Assembly (NCBI RefSeq): GCF_020360975.1
Contig: NW_025408668.1
Span: 4,464,001-4,528,000 of the forward strand
DNA from: Hirsutella rhossiliensis
Lineage: Eukaryota > Ascomycota > Sordariomycetes > Hypocreales > Ophiocordycipitaceae
DNA length: 64,000 nt
Reading direction: 5' to 3'
Each line of letters starts with the position of its first letter. Positions within the stretch are counted from its first letter, which is position 1. The position numbers and the translations under genes were made by a program. A model generated the notes under the pieces. That model did no database searches and was not told where the DNA came from. It was given only the letters and a program-made list of their open reading frames with translations. This document shows positions 53,212 through 62,756 of the stretch, in pieces.

Positions 53212-53354
53212 CTTGTAAACGTGTGACTCGATTGAACATCGTGAGCGTGGCTCTTCACGTGTCGACCTTCGGCCTCCCCGCACCCCTTCGGGGTAGATTC
53301 CATAGCTCTGAAGGAGTCCTCCGGAGGTGAACAAGGAGTCTATCCCTTGTAAAC
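53212..53354 (-). other. Tail hairpin module of U30
   Basis: Plus strand: CTTGTAAACG, CGACCTTCGGCCTCC, ACCCCTTCGGGGT, CCATAGCTCTGAAGG, CCTCCGGAGG, CTTGTAAACG. Confidence 0.75.
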
Positions 53355-53869
53355 GGGGTTACTCTGCGATGTTGGTCGGCTCTCTTGTAAACGCTTTGAT
53401 TTCTACGTGGATGGTTTGGTCTTCGGTCTTACATGTCTTTCTTGCGAACGGTCAAAAGAAGTAAAGTCCTTAGAGCATGATGTCTACGTCAAGGGTCATT
53501 CCCTTATAAACGCATCGTCTACCGTCTCATGAGGCTTGCTTGTAAACGCTTCGGTGGAGGCATGTCTACGGGTGGCCGTATCAAATGAAGCCGTCGTGAC
53601 TACTGCATTGGGCAAGTGGGGTGTCCACACCGATGTCTCCATGAGCGAACGAAACCCTTCTCATCCACCACCAGTCTACGTGTCCTCGGCCATAGACTAG
53701 ATCTACCATGGGCTGAAGTGTGCATTCACATGAGAAAGAAACTCTTGCAGCCACGTGAACGAGAATGCTGAGCACCGTGCCGCCCCAGATACCGGTGTGC
53801 TCTCGCGGACATGCATCGTAGTCCACCTCCGAGTCGTCCCTTCTCACTGTCCATGTCTCTCAACAAATG

Positions 53870-54240
53870 GTCCAAACCAAGACCCTCGCGGCAAAGGTCA
53901 TGGGATAAGCAGAGGACAAAGCCGCCGAGCCAGACTGCTTGTCGGCCCTCATAGGATCATCGGGTCTACCGGCTTAGTGGTCGCACAACCGAGGGGAACT
54001 CCGTCCTTGTTCTTCCAGAAGATGTAACAGTCGGTGTAACAAATATCCAATGGCAAGGAATCCGGTCCTTGAGAGTGGCCTGTGCCTCGTGTCGGGACTG
54101 CGTGTACATGATCTGCTTGATCATTCCGAGAAGAGCATTGGCTTCTGAGAATCCAACGCTGCCACAGCTGACAACCTACCTAACGTCGCAGGTAGAACAC
54201 AGTCGAGACCACTGCCCAGGTGACGGGTCTCCGCCCCCAT
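53870..54240 (-). CDS. Family F protein of U30, frame break
   Basis: Minus-strand coding blocks ANALLGMIKQIMYTQSRHEA and, one frame over, TDCYIFWKNKDGVPLGCATT, in the same order and spacing as in U23. The change of frame is near 54058 (ATTCCTTGCC). An ATG at 54240 is a possible start, but in another frame, so an intron or indel also lies upstream. No domain is recognised. Confidence 0.4.
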
Positions 54241-54565
54241 TATATGTCTGATAAAACTGAACAACGTCTTTCTGCCGGAAAGATAAAGTCATTCCTGTCT
54301 CTTTTCACTCCGTGACTCCCTCTCGGTCAAACAGAACTACCGGTACTCGGTGAAGAGATCGTTCCATCGGATGAGGCGTGTTTGCCAACCGCATCTGTGC
54401 CGCGTGGCCCAAGAATGTGAAAGTCGTAACCCACAACGAACCTTTTCCGCTGTGAAAAGAGACGGAAATGACTCCGTCGCCTGTTTTCTTTCGAGATCCA
54501 CCTGGCTGGGTGGAAGATGGAAGAGGTAAACCTTCCCAGGTCATGATCGAGGGGGGCGCAACCCC

Positions 54566-54791
54566 CTTCTTATAGCTCACTCCGGTGTGTGTGTCCCCAC
54601 TGCCGTCCGGGTTCTTCCATCCCCCCTCCATGCTGCAGGTGTGGCAACCACTACGTAGGAAGCCACCCTGTTGACGCGCCATCTGCCCTCCGTTCGATTG
54701 GCTCTTATGACTGCTCCACTCCTTCCATCCGTTTCCGCCTAGTACCACACTCAAGCTGCGCAAGGTGTCTAGAGCTGGGCCGTTGTGCCAT
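54566..54791 (-). promoter_or_regulatory. Promoter of U30
   Basis: TATA box (CTTATAGCTC) at 54569-54578, inverted CCAAT (CGATTGGCTC ~54695). The outer part matches the U22 promoter almost exactly. Confidence 0.75.
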
Positions 54792-54827
54792 GGCCCCCTA
54801 TAAACCAAACTTAAGTAATAGGGGGCC
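54792..54827 (-). repeat. Stem-loop 27 (U30)
   Basis: Loop form L1, flank form F1. Confidence 0.85.
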
Positions 54828-54920
54828 TGGGTGTCCGACAGCACCATGACGTCCCGTAAATGGAAAAAGGAAAGAGAACCGTGCTGGGTTCTGATGAGCG
54901 TTGGAGGAGGCGCCGTCCCC

Positions 54921-55161
54921 CTCTATATACCCTCTCGGTACCAGGTGGTCCCCACCAGCGTCCGGGTCGCCCACCCGTCCATACTTGCCCTGGCTATGCA
55001 ACCACTACGTGGAAGCTATCCAATGAGAACCAGCATCCTCCCTCCATTCGGATAGGCTGTTATGACTCACTGCTGTCCGTCCCGTCCTTCCGTGCTATGT
55101 ACTGTAGTCAATCCCTGGGCGGGAAAGCTACCTATGAACTGGGGCTGGGCCGTTGTGCCAT
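54921..55161 (-). promoter_or_regulatory. Promoter of U31
   Basis: TATA box (CTCTATATACC) at 54921-54931, GTCCGGGTCGCCCACCCGTCC repeat, CCAATGAGAACC (~55020). Confidence 0.75.
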
Positions 55162-55197
55162 GGCCCCCTATAAACCAAACTTAAGTAATAGGGGGCC
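55162..55197 (-). repeat. Stem-loop 28 (U31)
   Basis: Loop form L1, flank form F1. Confidence 0.85.
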
Positions 55198-55457
55198 CAA
55201 GAGTAGAAGTGACTCCCTCACTCTACTGTCTTCTCCCGCCAGTCGAAGTCCCTTTGACTCCCTCCAGTCGTGCAAAGACTCGCTCCGCTCAGACATGCTC
55301 CGTCCCGTCGCGGGCCCAACGGTGTAGCGTTTGGGTGTGTTGTGTATGGCGTGGTGACTTGTGTCTGGCGCGGTGACTTCGGTCTGTTGGGTGGATTTGT
55401 CTCGTCCGCTTGCTCGTTGCACTCGCGCGTCCTCCGTCCCGTCGGGTGTTAAGCTGT

Positions 55458-55639
55458 CTTGTAAACGATGTGATCGGTTGAAGATGTCGAGTGTGGCTCT
55501 TCACGTGTCGACCTTCGGCCTCCCCGCACCCCCTGCGGGGATTGCCTCCATAGCTCTGAAGTGCCCTACGGGTTTATCCTCGAGATGGTAGCCAGGGAGT
55601 ATCATGCTCTTGTAAACGGTGTATTCACTTGTAAACGTT
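55458..55639 (-). other. Tail hairpin module of U32
   Basis: As in U9, with CCCCTGCGGGG one pair shorter. Confidence 0.75.
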
Positions 55640-55715
55640 GCTATGTCTACGATTGCATTCTGTCAGGGTCAACCGTCCGTCATGGTTAGACTACAATGAC
55701 AATGAAAAACGTCTT

Positions 55716-56486
55716 TCAGGACGACTGTCTGCAGTCACGAGAGGTCCCGAGGATCTGCCGCTCCACCTTTGATTGCGCGCTCCACAAGCTCCTGTCCGTC
55801 CAAACCCAGGAAGCAACGTGCCCGGCGTAGCCAGCCATGACCGCTAAAGTCTGTAGCGTGCACCAAAAAGCAAACGCCTGCAGCTGAGACTCGTTAAGGC
55901 CCTCGACGATGCCGAAGACACGCTTCTCTCCAATGGCGTCTAGACGGTCCAGGGCAGCGGGAAAGGAAGCGGCGAGATTCCCGCGTAACTCCGAACGGAG
56001 CTGACCCGACCTGCCAACCGTGCTCATCACAAGGGCCAAGTACATGATGTCTAAGAAGGCTGACTCCCCAGCCAACCACTCTGGGATCGACAGTAACGAG
56101 CCGGTACGCTGACGCAGGCACGACTCGAAGCCCAGCCAAACAAAGGGATACCGGTACACCTTGTCTCCGGCCATCTCTTGGCCGACAGCGCCTGCAATCC
56201 CGGAGAGCTCCCGCTCTCTGTCTCCAAGGGTCGGGAGGGCATCGAACGTATCAGTCTGCGGCCATGTCACGCCGCTCAAAAGTGCCCTAACGCCTTCTGG
56301 CGACACCACGAAACTGAGCAAGCTCACTACCGCACCTCTCGGGAGCCCTGTGTCGCAAGGTTTCTGAAATTTTCCTCCTCCAGGAAGATCATCGTGACCC
56401 GGATGGGACAGGATACACATGACAACGGGACCACCTGAAAGGTCAGGCTCGCCCTGCTCGCACACTGTCGGTTCCGGCTTCGCCAT
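55716..56486 (-). CDS. Family A protein of U32, identical to U9
   Basis: A 256-aa ORF from the ATG at 56486 whose protein is identical to that of U9, while the non-coding parts of the two units have gained small indels. Same REL and Q...W...LQT blocks. Function unknown. Confidence 0.7.
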   Translation of the reverse strand: MAKPEPTVCEQGEPDLSGGPVVMCILSHPGHDDLPGGGKFQKPCDTGLPRGAVVSLLSFVVSPEGVRALLSGVTWPQTDTFDALPTLGDRERELSGIAGAVGQEMAGDKVYRYPFVWLGFESCLRQRTGSLLSIPEWLAGESAFLDIMYLALVMSTVGRSGQLRSELRGNLAASFPAALDRLDAIGEKRVFGIVEGLNESQLQAFAFWCTLQTLAVMAGYAGHVASWVWTDRSLWSAQSKVERQILGTSRDCRQSS

Positions 56487-56841
56487 ACTGTTCAGCCAGT
56501 GCTCACCTTGTGCCTTCTAGGCAATGGCCTTCTGTAATGTCCTTGGTAAGTGACAAACCCAATGCACTTCGTTTATCGCGTCGAGTGAAACCACTCGATG
56601 ACAGCAAATGTTGCTGACAGAAATCCACTCCGAGTACTTGTTGGCCAATCAACCCCCAGTTGGATGAAGAGTCAATGGAACGACCCGCTCAGGTCCTGAT
56701 CCTCAAAGGGTAGACAGAGCCCGCCACTTATATCTCTCTCGAGTGTTGTGCCAAAAGACGGTTTGTCCTCCCAAAACCGAACGTGTGGCTTCGTCGAAGG
56801 TAAAACCCGCCTGGGTTATGAGAGAAGGAGGGGACATCCCC

Positions 56842-57070
56842 TCTATTTATATTCCTCCGGTACGGTACTCCTACCAACGTCCGGGTCTTCTCGCCCTTCC
56901 AGATCTGAACCTGGATATGCAAGCTGTGCAGCAAGCTATCCAATCAAAACGGCCGGCCCTCCAGTACGTCAGGCTCTTATGACTCACTTCTTCCCGTCCC
57001 GTCCATCCGTGCTAGTACCACACTCAATCACGTGCGTGAAAGGTGTCTATGGGCTGGGCCGTTGTGCCAT
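56842..57070 (-). promoter_or_regulatory. Promoter of U32
   Basis: TATA box at 56844-56853 (plus strand TATTTATATT), CCAATC (~56940), AATCACGTGCGTG (~57027). Confidence 0.7.
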
Positions 57071-57106
57071 GGCCCCCTATAAACCAAACTTAAGTAATAG
57101 GGGGCC
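57071..57106 (-). repeat. Stem-loop 29 (U32)
   Basis: Loop form L1, flank form F1. Confidence 0.85.
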
Positions 57107-57369
57107 TGGGGGTGACAGTGACTTCCCGTCACCGTCTGCACACTCCTTCCAGTCGCGTACCTTTGACCTCGTTCCACTCGTTCAAAAACTCCCTCCGGTC
57201 GCACAAAGCTCCTTCCAGTCGCGGCCCAACGGTATTGTTTGGGTGTAGAGTGTATGGTGGAGTGACTTCATCTGGGCTGTGTGTCTGTTTGGTGCGTCTG
57301 TGTGGTGGATGTTGCTGTCCGTCGTGTGCCCCTGCGGGACACTTACTCCTCCTGTAGTGTGTCGACTTT

Positions 57370-57516
57370 CTTGTAAACGCGTTACTCAATTGAAGTCTCG
57401 TCAACGTGACTCTCCACGTCCGAACCTACGGCTCGTCCGCACCCCCCTTCGGGGGGATTGCCTCCATAGTGATGAAATGCCCTGCGGGGCTTATGCTCAG
57501 CTCGTCTCTTGTAAAC
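57370..57516 (-). other. Tail hairpin module of U33
   Basis: Plus strand: CTTGTAAACG, CGAACCTACGGCTCG, CCCCCCTTCGGGGGG, GCCCTGCGGGGC, CTTGTAAACG. Confidence 0.75.
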
Positions 57517-57801
57517 GGTTTGACGACCTTGTAAACGAGGATTGGCCTACTATCCTAGCCTGGCCTCTTGTAAACGCGGCGGAGGGGGATAGATGTACTC
57601 GGTGTCTACCGGTGGTGGTCGCGGGCAACAAGTCAGGTCTAGTTGGAAAGAGGGAAAGATCGTTGTTTACGGTGGCTACTACAAGTGGTGGGTGAAATCT
57701 CTGTTTTAAGAAATGAGGCCATCGTGGCTATCCAAAACAGGCAAGTGCTCCTCAACGGCGCCAGTCATCAAACACATAACAAAACCGGGAATGCCGTCCC
57801 T

Positions 57802-58730
57802 CTATTGCTCGACCCATGTGATCAACCCTGCTGTAAGGCGCAAATTCCGCCTCCTGTCCTCAACAGAACCCACCACGGGCTCGTCGAGGTGCCACAAGAA
57901 ATAGTCAACGCTCAACGCTGTGATCTGGTCAGTCAACTCGGCACTTGACGGTGGGGTTGGCGCACATTGCACTTACCGTCTAATCCTTCGAGCCTCGCCA
58001 CGTTCGGGGGAAAATGATTCAACCGCTCTCCCGTGACAACACTGTAGAGAGGCACCAAGTCCCCGTTTCCATGCATCGCCGTGCTGTTCTGCGCCCTGGC
58101 CACTGAGTTCCGGTTTCTACAGAGTACGAGAAGGTAGGAGAGTCAGCAATCCCGAGCTGAATGGAGAGAAATGGGCTCGACTTACGCGACCGTGACCTTG
58201 CGGTCCAAATTCTTCATCCTCACATCGAGGTCGTCGACCTTTCTGTTCAACGTGCCGAGTTGTTGCAGCACAGCCTGCATAGCCTCGGTCAAGCGAGCAA
58301 CACCGTCGAGGACGGCCAAATTGGTGCACAACGCAACCTGTTCCGACTGAGCTTTCATGCTGCCAGAAATCGTCCCGAGACTGGGCACACGAGAGGATAG
58401 CTCTGACGACGGAGACGAGGCCAAACCATGAGCGATCCAGAATCTAGGGATTTGTCCCGTGGCCTCCAAGAGGTGGAATTAAGGCTACAGAAGCCCCACC
58501 TACTCCTTCAGAGGAATGCAAACAGATTGTTGGCGTCACCGCCAGTGACCGAACCCGGCCACAAACACGCCGACGTGTCGACAGCTCTCTGCTTTCATAA
58601 GCACGTCTTGCAAGACATGGGGACCGTTCTGGACCGCGTCGCGGATGAGACAGGCCTTGACTACACAGTAAGGCATCTTTGCGTCCAAGCTAAGGAAAGG
58701 GATGTAACCCACGATTCTCCGAAGAAGTAA
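57802..58730 (-). CDS. Family D protein of U33, spliced
   Basis: Exon 1 ends at 58186 with LDGVARLTEAMQAVLQQLG and a short coiled coil. Intron 1 is 58117-58185 (69 nt, GTAAGT...CTCTGTAG), exon 2 is 57977-58116 (140 nt; DLVPLYSVVTGERLNHFPPN), intron 2 is 57918-57976 (59 nt, GTAAGT...GATCACAG with a TTGACTGACC branch-like site), exon 3 is 57802-57917 (116 nt; RRRNLRLTAGLITWVEQ). Upstream, an open frame with PYCVVKACLIRDAVQNGPHV (to ~58545) may be an earlier exon. Phases 2 and 1 match U10, U18 and U27. Function unknown. Confidence 0.75.
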
Positions 58731-58800
58731 AGGCCTCGTTGCATCGAGGAAGAAAGAAGGATTCCTCAAGGAATTGAAGAGGGGAGGCGGGCACCCTTGC

Positions 58801-59014
58801 CCTTTTAATACTCCGTGTGTGTGAGTTGTCCGGGTGCTGCCCCGGACAGTTGTGGGTGCATGGAAACTGATCGTAACCTGCACTCTGTGTGACGCGCCGT
58901 CTTCCCTCCAGTCGCCAGGCTCTTATGACTACCTTCACTCCATCCTGTCCCTTTCGGTCTAGTACCACAGTCATACTAACGTAAGCTGTCTAGAACGTTG
59001 GGCCGTTGTGCCAT
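58801..59014 (-). promoter_or_regulatory. Promoter of U33
   Basis: TATA-like (CTTTTAATACTCC) at 58801-58813, GTCCGGGTGCTGCCCCGGAC repeat. No CCAAT seen. Confidence 0.6.
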
Positions 59015-59051
59015 GGCCCCCTATAAACCAAACTTAAGCATATAGGGGGCC
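59015..59051 (-). repeat. Stem-loop 30 (U33)
   Basis: Loop form L3 (sense CTATATGCTTAAG), flank form F1. Confidence 0.85.
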
Positions 59052-59462
59052 CGGGGGTAGAAGGGACTCCGCCCTTCCTCCTGTCCCTCGCCTCCTGCTC
59101 GGTACTGGTGACCTTGTTCCACTCGCTCAAACCCTCCATCCTGTCGGTTTTTCTCGCTCCGCTCAGTCACCTCTCTCCGGTCGGGGTGGCCCAACGGGTA
59201 GTGTTTGGGTGTGGGTTGTATGGGAGTGGTACTTTGTTGAAGTGTGTTGGATGGCCAGTTTCGGTACAAGAGTACCTTTCGCGCCGTGACTCCCTCTCAG
59301 TCATACAGAGTCGCCTCCTGCTCCAACAGGTACACTCCTTCCAGTCGCTGCGACGGCCGTAGAACGTATCTTGTGTGGGTTTGTCTGGATTGTTTGTTCT
59401 TGTGGGGTGTTCTGTGTGTTGTCCGTCGCCCTTCGGTTGCTCCTCTCGACCGGGTACTACTT

Positions 59463-59612
59463 CCTTGTGAACGGCTTACTGAATCGAAGATGTTCAGTGT
59501 GGCTCTTCACAGCCAGTCCTACGGCCTGCCTGCACCCCCCTTTGGGGGGATTGTTTCCGTAGTGATGGAATGGTCCTCCGGAGGTGATCATTGAGAGTGG
59601 TCTCTTGTAAAC
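59463..59612 (-). other. Tail hairpin module of U34
   Basis: Plus strand: CTTGTGAACG, CAGTCCTACGGCCTG, CCCCCCTTTGGGGGG, TTCCGTAGTGATGGAA, CCTCCGGAGG, CTTGTAAACG. Confidence 0.75.
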
Positions 59613-59785
59613 GGGGTTACTTAGGTGACTGGGCGGTTCACTTGTAAACGTATTGGGAATACTTGTAAACGATTTGGGTACACCAGGTGGGCGGTGTCCT
59701 TGTCTACGTGCTGGGGTACATGTTCCACTACTCTACTTGTCCACAGGTGATGAAGGCATCGTGTCATCCCGATGGCCCTGTACGA

Positions 59786-60485
59786 CTACTTTCCTCGCTG
59801 CTGCTCCAGGACGTGACAAAGTCTCCGACAATCACTCAACAAACGACTACGCTGTGCAGCCCAAGACTCGCGATGGGCGAGAGGGACCACCTCAAAAGAG
59901 GCGGATTCCACCTTCCGCAGCACCGGACATAGCCGGCCGCCCCTGCTACGGGGACAGCCCAAGCTTTTTTCCACCACCCGCTCCAGTGCCGGGTGGGACC
60001 AAGGGCCGATCAGAGGACGGCGCATGTCAAGCAGAAACACGATGCAGCACGTGTTACTCTCCTTCGTGCGGGCCGGGCCCAACTCATCTGTGTCCTCCGG
60101 GATGCCTTGTCGACCAAGGTGATGTGGGCGCGAGAACCAAATCTCGGCGCTTACCGTGAGTCTCCTTCGAGAGACTGCCAGCACCGATCCTCCCGGTCTC
60201 ATTTCCAAAGAGAAGACGGACTGCCAGCGTAGAGCCCCCGGCATGTGCAGAAGCCATGTCGTCCACAAGACGAAAAGCAACCGATGCAGAATCCGCGAGC
60301 TCCCCCAGCGCGGAATACAAGGACGCTCCCGCGTCAGGCACAGATCCACTTGCCTCCTCACCGTCGCTCATCCCCTCCCGGGGACTGTAATACTCCTGTA
60401 TTGTGCTGCTGGAATCCGATCCAGAGTCACTCTCGTACTGCACAAGACGACGCCCCGCGTCCTTTTCCTCGCCATGATGCATCAT
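59786..60485 (-). CDS. Family E protein of U34, two exons
   Basis: Exon 1, 60485-60155, starts MMHHGEEKDAG and contains an acidic-serine stretch SDSGSDSSST and AGGSTLAVRLLF. A 67-nt intron (60088-60154, CACG|GTAAGC...GGACACAG) restores the frame to exon 2, 60087-59786, which holds CCIVFLLDMRRPLIGPW and LERVVEKSLGCPRSRGGRLC. Total 210 aa. The second block is nearly identical in U25. No known domain is recognised; the acidic, serine-rich N-terminus is probably disordered. Splicing is inferred from frame restoration, not observed. Confidence 0.65.
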
Positions 60486-60716
60486 GTCAACCTTGCTGGG
60501 TTGTCGGCTGTCGCCCGGTCCGATGTGCACTTGCACTGAGCTGTCCCACCTCTGTAAACGAGTGCGGGAGAGTCACCTCTCCCTTGTCCTTTCACTCCGT
60601 GTGTCTTACTAGACCTTTGCCTCAGCAGTTCCTCCGGAGACAATACCACTTCTCAAGGAGTGAAGAAAGAGGAAGAGAACCATCTCCGGTTCCAGTCTGA
60701 AAGTGGGCGAAGTCCT

Positions 60717-60939
60717 CTTCTTATACCTCTGGTCTACCGTAAGTGTCCGGGTTCTAACCCGTCCGTAAGTGGATCCGATCAAGCAACCACTACGTTGGAA
60801 GCTGACGAATAGAAACGCGGCTCATCCCTCCCGTCTGATTGCCTCTTATGACTCAGTATCTCCCCTCCAGTCCAACACTGCTAGGACCACAGTCAATCAC
60901 GTGCGTTCATGCTGTCTATGGGCTGGGCCGTTGTGCCAT
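60717..60939 (-). promoter_or_regulatory. Promoter of U34
   Basis: TATA box (CTTATACCTC) at 60719-60728, GTCCGGGTTCTAACCCGTCC inverted repeat, AATCACGTGCG (~60895). The part next to the stem-loop matches U2. Confidence 0.8.
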
Positions 60940-60975
60940 GGCCCCCTATAAACCAAACTTAAGTAATAGGGGGCC
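60940..60975 (-). repeat. Stem-loop 31 (U34)
   Basis: Loop form L1, flank form F1. Confidence 0.85.
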
Positions 60976-61222
60976 TGGGTGTCCGAGTGACTCCGTCCCT
61001 CTCACAATCCTCGCCTCCAGCTGCGGTACCTTTGACTCCCTCCAGTCGTGCAAAGACTCGCTCCGCTCAGACATGCTCCGTCCCGTCGCGGGCCCAGTGT
61101 GTGATTGGTTGTTGAGGGTTGTATGGTGTTCACGTGCGCGGGTGTGACTGAGTGACTGGGTGGAGTTGTCTGTTGTGTGTCGTTCGTCATTCAGTGTGTT
61201 GTGCTTCGTGAACGTGGATGTG

Positions 61223-61382
61223 CTTGTAAACGGGCTGTGTTGGTTGGAGAGTCAGTGTGGCTTCTCACGCCCGAACCTTCGGCTCGGTCGCACCCCCTTT
61301 GGGGGATTGTTTCCATAGTCCTGCCTGGGCCTACGGGGTTGATCATACCAGGTGGATTACGCGAAGGGTTTCCCTTGTAAAC
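61223..61382 (-). other. Tail hairpin module of U35
   Basis: Plus strand: CTTGTAAACG, GAACCTTCGGCTC, CCCCCTTTGGGGG, TTTCCATAGTCC, CTTGTAAACG. Confidence 0.7.
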
Positions 61383-61594
61383 GTCTACGGAATACTTGTA
61401 AACGCATGTGTGATTATAATCCTCGGTGTGAAGTCTATGATTCTACCATGTTCGTGGATACAGTCAATTGACCGTGCTGCCGCTATTCTGGATCGGTCTT
61501 TTCATCTACGTTAAAACGAAGCCATCGTGATATCCGAAAAAGGAAAACCGTTGAACACCAACGTCATGCAAAATGAATATAACGATGACCAAAG

Positions 61595-62151
61595 TCATCT
61601 ATCAGTCTCACTCTCGCCCCGTATCTCATCCAAGAGCTTGTTCAAAAGCCCATCACAACCAAAGGTGACAGTTCCTTCCGTGGTCATGTGAAAAATCCAA
61701 AGGCAAATGCGCCTTCATCTGCTCCATACAGCATGATAGTGGCACAGCAATACAGTCCGAACCGGCCGACTCATTGTCAGCAACTGGAGGAAGTGAAGGT
61801 CCAAGCCGAGTCTGCAGCGTGCAGCAATCCTCGCGACTGAACCTCCGGCGTTCGGGCCAGCCCACAGTAGAACCCTGTGGATGAAGAGGCCATCCTGCGC
61901 ACGCTGCGCCACCGAGTAGAAAAGTCCCTGGGACCCAGACAGTCCCTTAGAGTCTCCGAAAAAGAAGAAGCCGAGCGCTTGTGTGTTGTCACCAACAGGA
62001 GAAAAAGCCACCGCTCGCAGAAGCGCTGAATCCGTAGAGAACAACAAAACGGATGGCTGCAGCAGCATCCGCGGTCTCGTGTCCTTGCCGTGGGCAGAGA
62101 AGGGCGGGCAAAAATTGTCTCGCAGGAAGCTGGCAGATCCATGCTGCCCAA
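61595..62151 (-). CDS. Family C protein of U35, spliced or frameshifted
   Basis: Minus-strand blocks in the order RIQRFCERWLFLLL, then (another frame) AQRAQDGLFIHRVLLWAG, then VPLSCCMEQMKAHLPLD, then TTEGTVTFGCDGLLNKLLDE to the stop at 61595. A GTGACA...GGGTCCCAG segment between the first two blocks is intron-like and has a counterpart in U36. Later frame changes are probably indels. No domain is recognised. Confidence 0.45.
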
Positions 62152-62543
62152 AATTGACGAACCGAAGAGACTCTGGCCCAGGCTCCGCTCCGGGAACGTA
62201 CGTACGTAGAGTTGGGAGGCCAGATCAAGGCTGCCCGGCCGCTAGGTGAAGTGAAAGGAGAAGATTTGTGTCCAGCACAAATGTAAACAATATATGGGCA
62301 CCTCGGCCCCTAACTTACTCCGTAGCGCGTCTCTAGAGAGACAAAGGACGCGTTCGGGCTGGTAGACCAGTCAATCCATCTTGACTCACGCGAGTGAAGG
62401 AGGCCTGTGCAGAGTGAGTACACAAAAAGAAAAACAGTTCCACCGGGAATTTCCCGCTCCTGATGCCGAGAGCCGACAGCTTCCATATGGAAGGTGGATG
62501 AAGGAATGAACCATCCAAGGTTCAAGTGAGTGGGCGAATCCTC

Positions 62544-62756
62544 TTCTTATGTCTCCGACGCGTACAGTGTCCGGGCTCTGCGCCCGTCCAGTAGTGGGGT
62601 ATGCAGTGAAACTACGTAACCTGCATGTGTGACGCGCCATCTGCCCTCCGTTCGATTGGCTCTTATGACTGCATGCACTCCCCCCCGTCGTTTCTGCTTA
62701 GTACTACACTCAATCACGTGCGTGAAAGGTGTCTAAAGACTGGGCCATGGAGCAGA
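62544..62756 (-). promoter_or_regulatory. Promoter of U35
   Basis: Weak TATA (TTCTTATGTC) at 62544-62553, GTCCGGGCTCTGCGCCCGTCC repeat, inverted CCAAT (CGATTGGCTC ~62654), AATCACGTGCGTG (~62713). Confidence 0.65.

Larger units (their letters stand above)
52924..54827 (-). repeat. Unit U30, complete, 1904 bp
   Basis: Complete minus-oriented unit with a family F gene. The tail region is long, with five CTTGTAAACG-like motifs between 53212 and 53550. The element ATGAAGCCGTCGTGACTACTG lies at 53584. Confidence 0.85.
54828..55197 (-). repeat. Unit U31, 370-bp miniature unit
   Basis: Only the promoter, a short leader and one stem-loop remain; gene, tail and nearly all iterons are gone. It resembles the deleted defective forms that small circular replicons produce when only the origin is needed for replication. 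Confidence 0.8.
55198..57106 (-). repeat. Unit U32, copy of U9, 1909 bp
   Basis: Nearly identical to U9. Differences are mostly one- or two-base length changes in homopolymers (for example A6 against A5 in GAAAAACG at ~55702 and CCAAAAAAG against CCAAAAG at ~56751). Confidence 0.85.
57107..59051 (-). repeat. Unit U33, complete, 1945 bp
   Basis: Complete minus-oriented unit with a family D gene. Contains five CTTGTAAACG-type motifs (57370-57670). The element ATGAGGCCATCGTGGCTATCC lies at 57713, next to the stop codon. Confidence 0.85.
59052..60975 (-). repeat. Unit U34, complete, 1924 bp
   Basis: Complete minus-oriented unit with an intact two-exon family E gene. The element ATGAAGGCATCGTGTCATCCC lies at 59751. 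Confidence 0.85.

Noticed and set aside
54305..54847. 180-codon minus-strand ORF of U30
   Set aside because: Most of it is promoter and stem-loop sequence upstream of the TATA box; no similarity to the U23 gene.
1564..61147. A recurring peptide LGRCAMAPYKPNLSNRGP in many ORFs
   Set aside because: It is simply the translation of the stem-loop and its F1 flank in one frame, antisense or upstream to the promoters; the DNA, not the peptide, is conserved.
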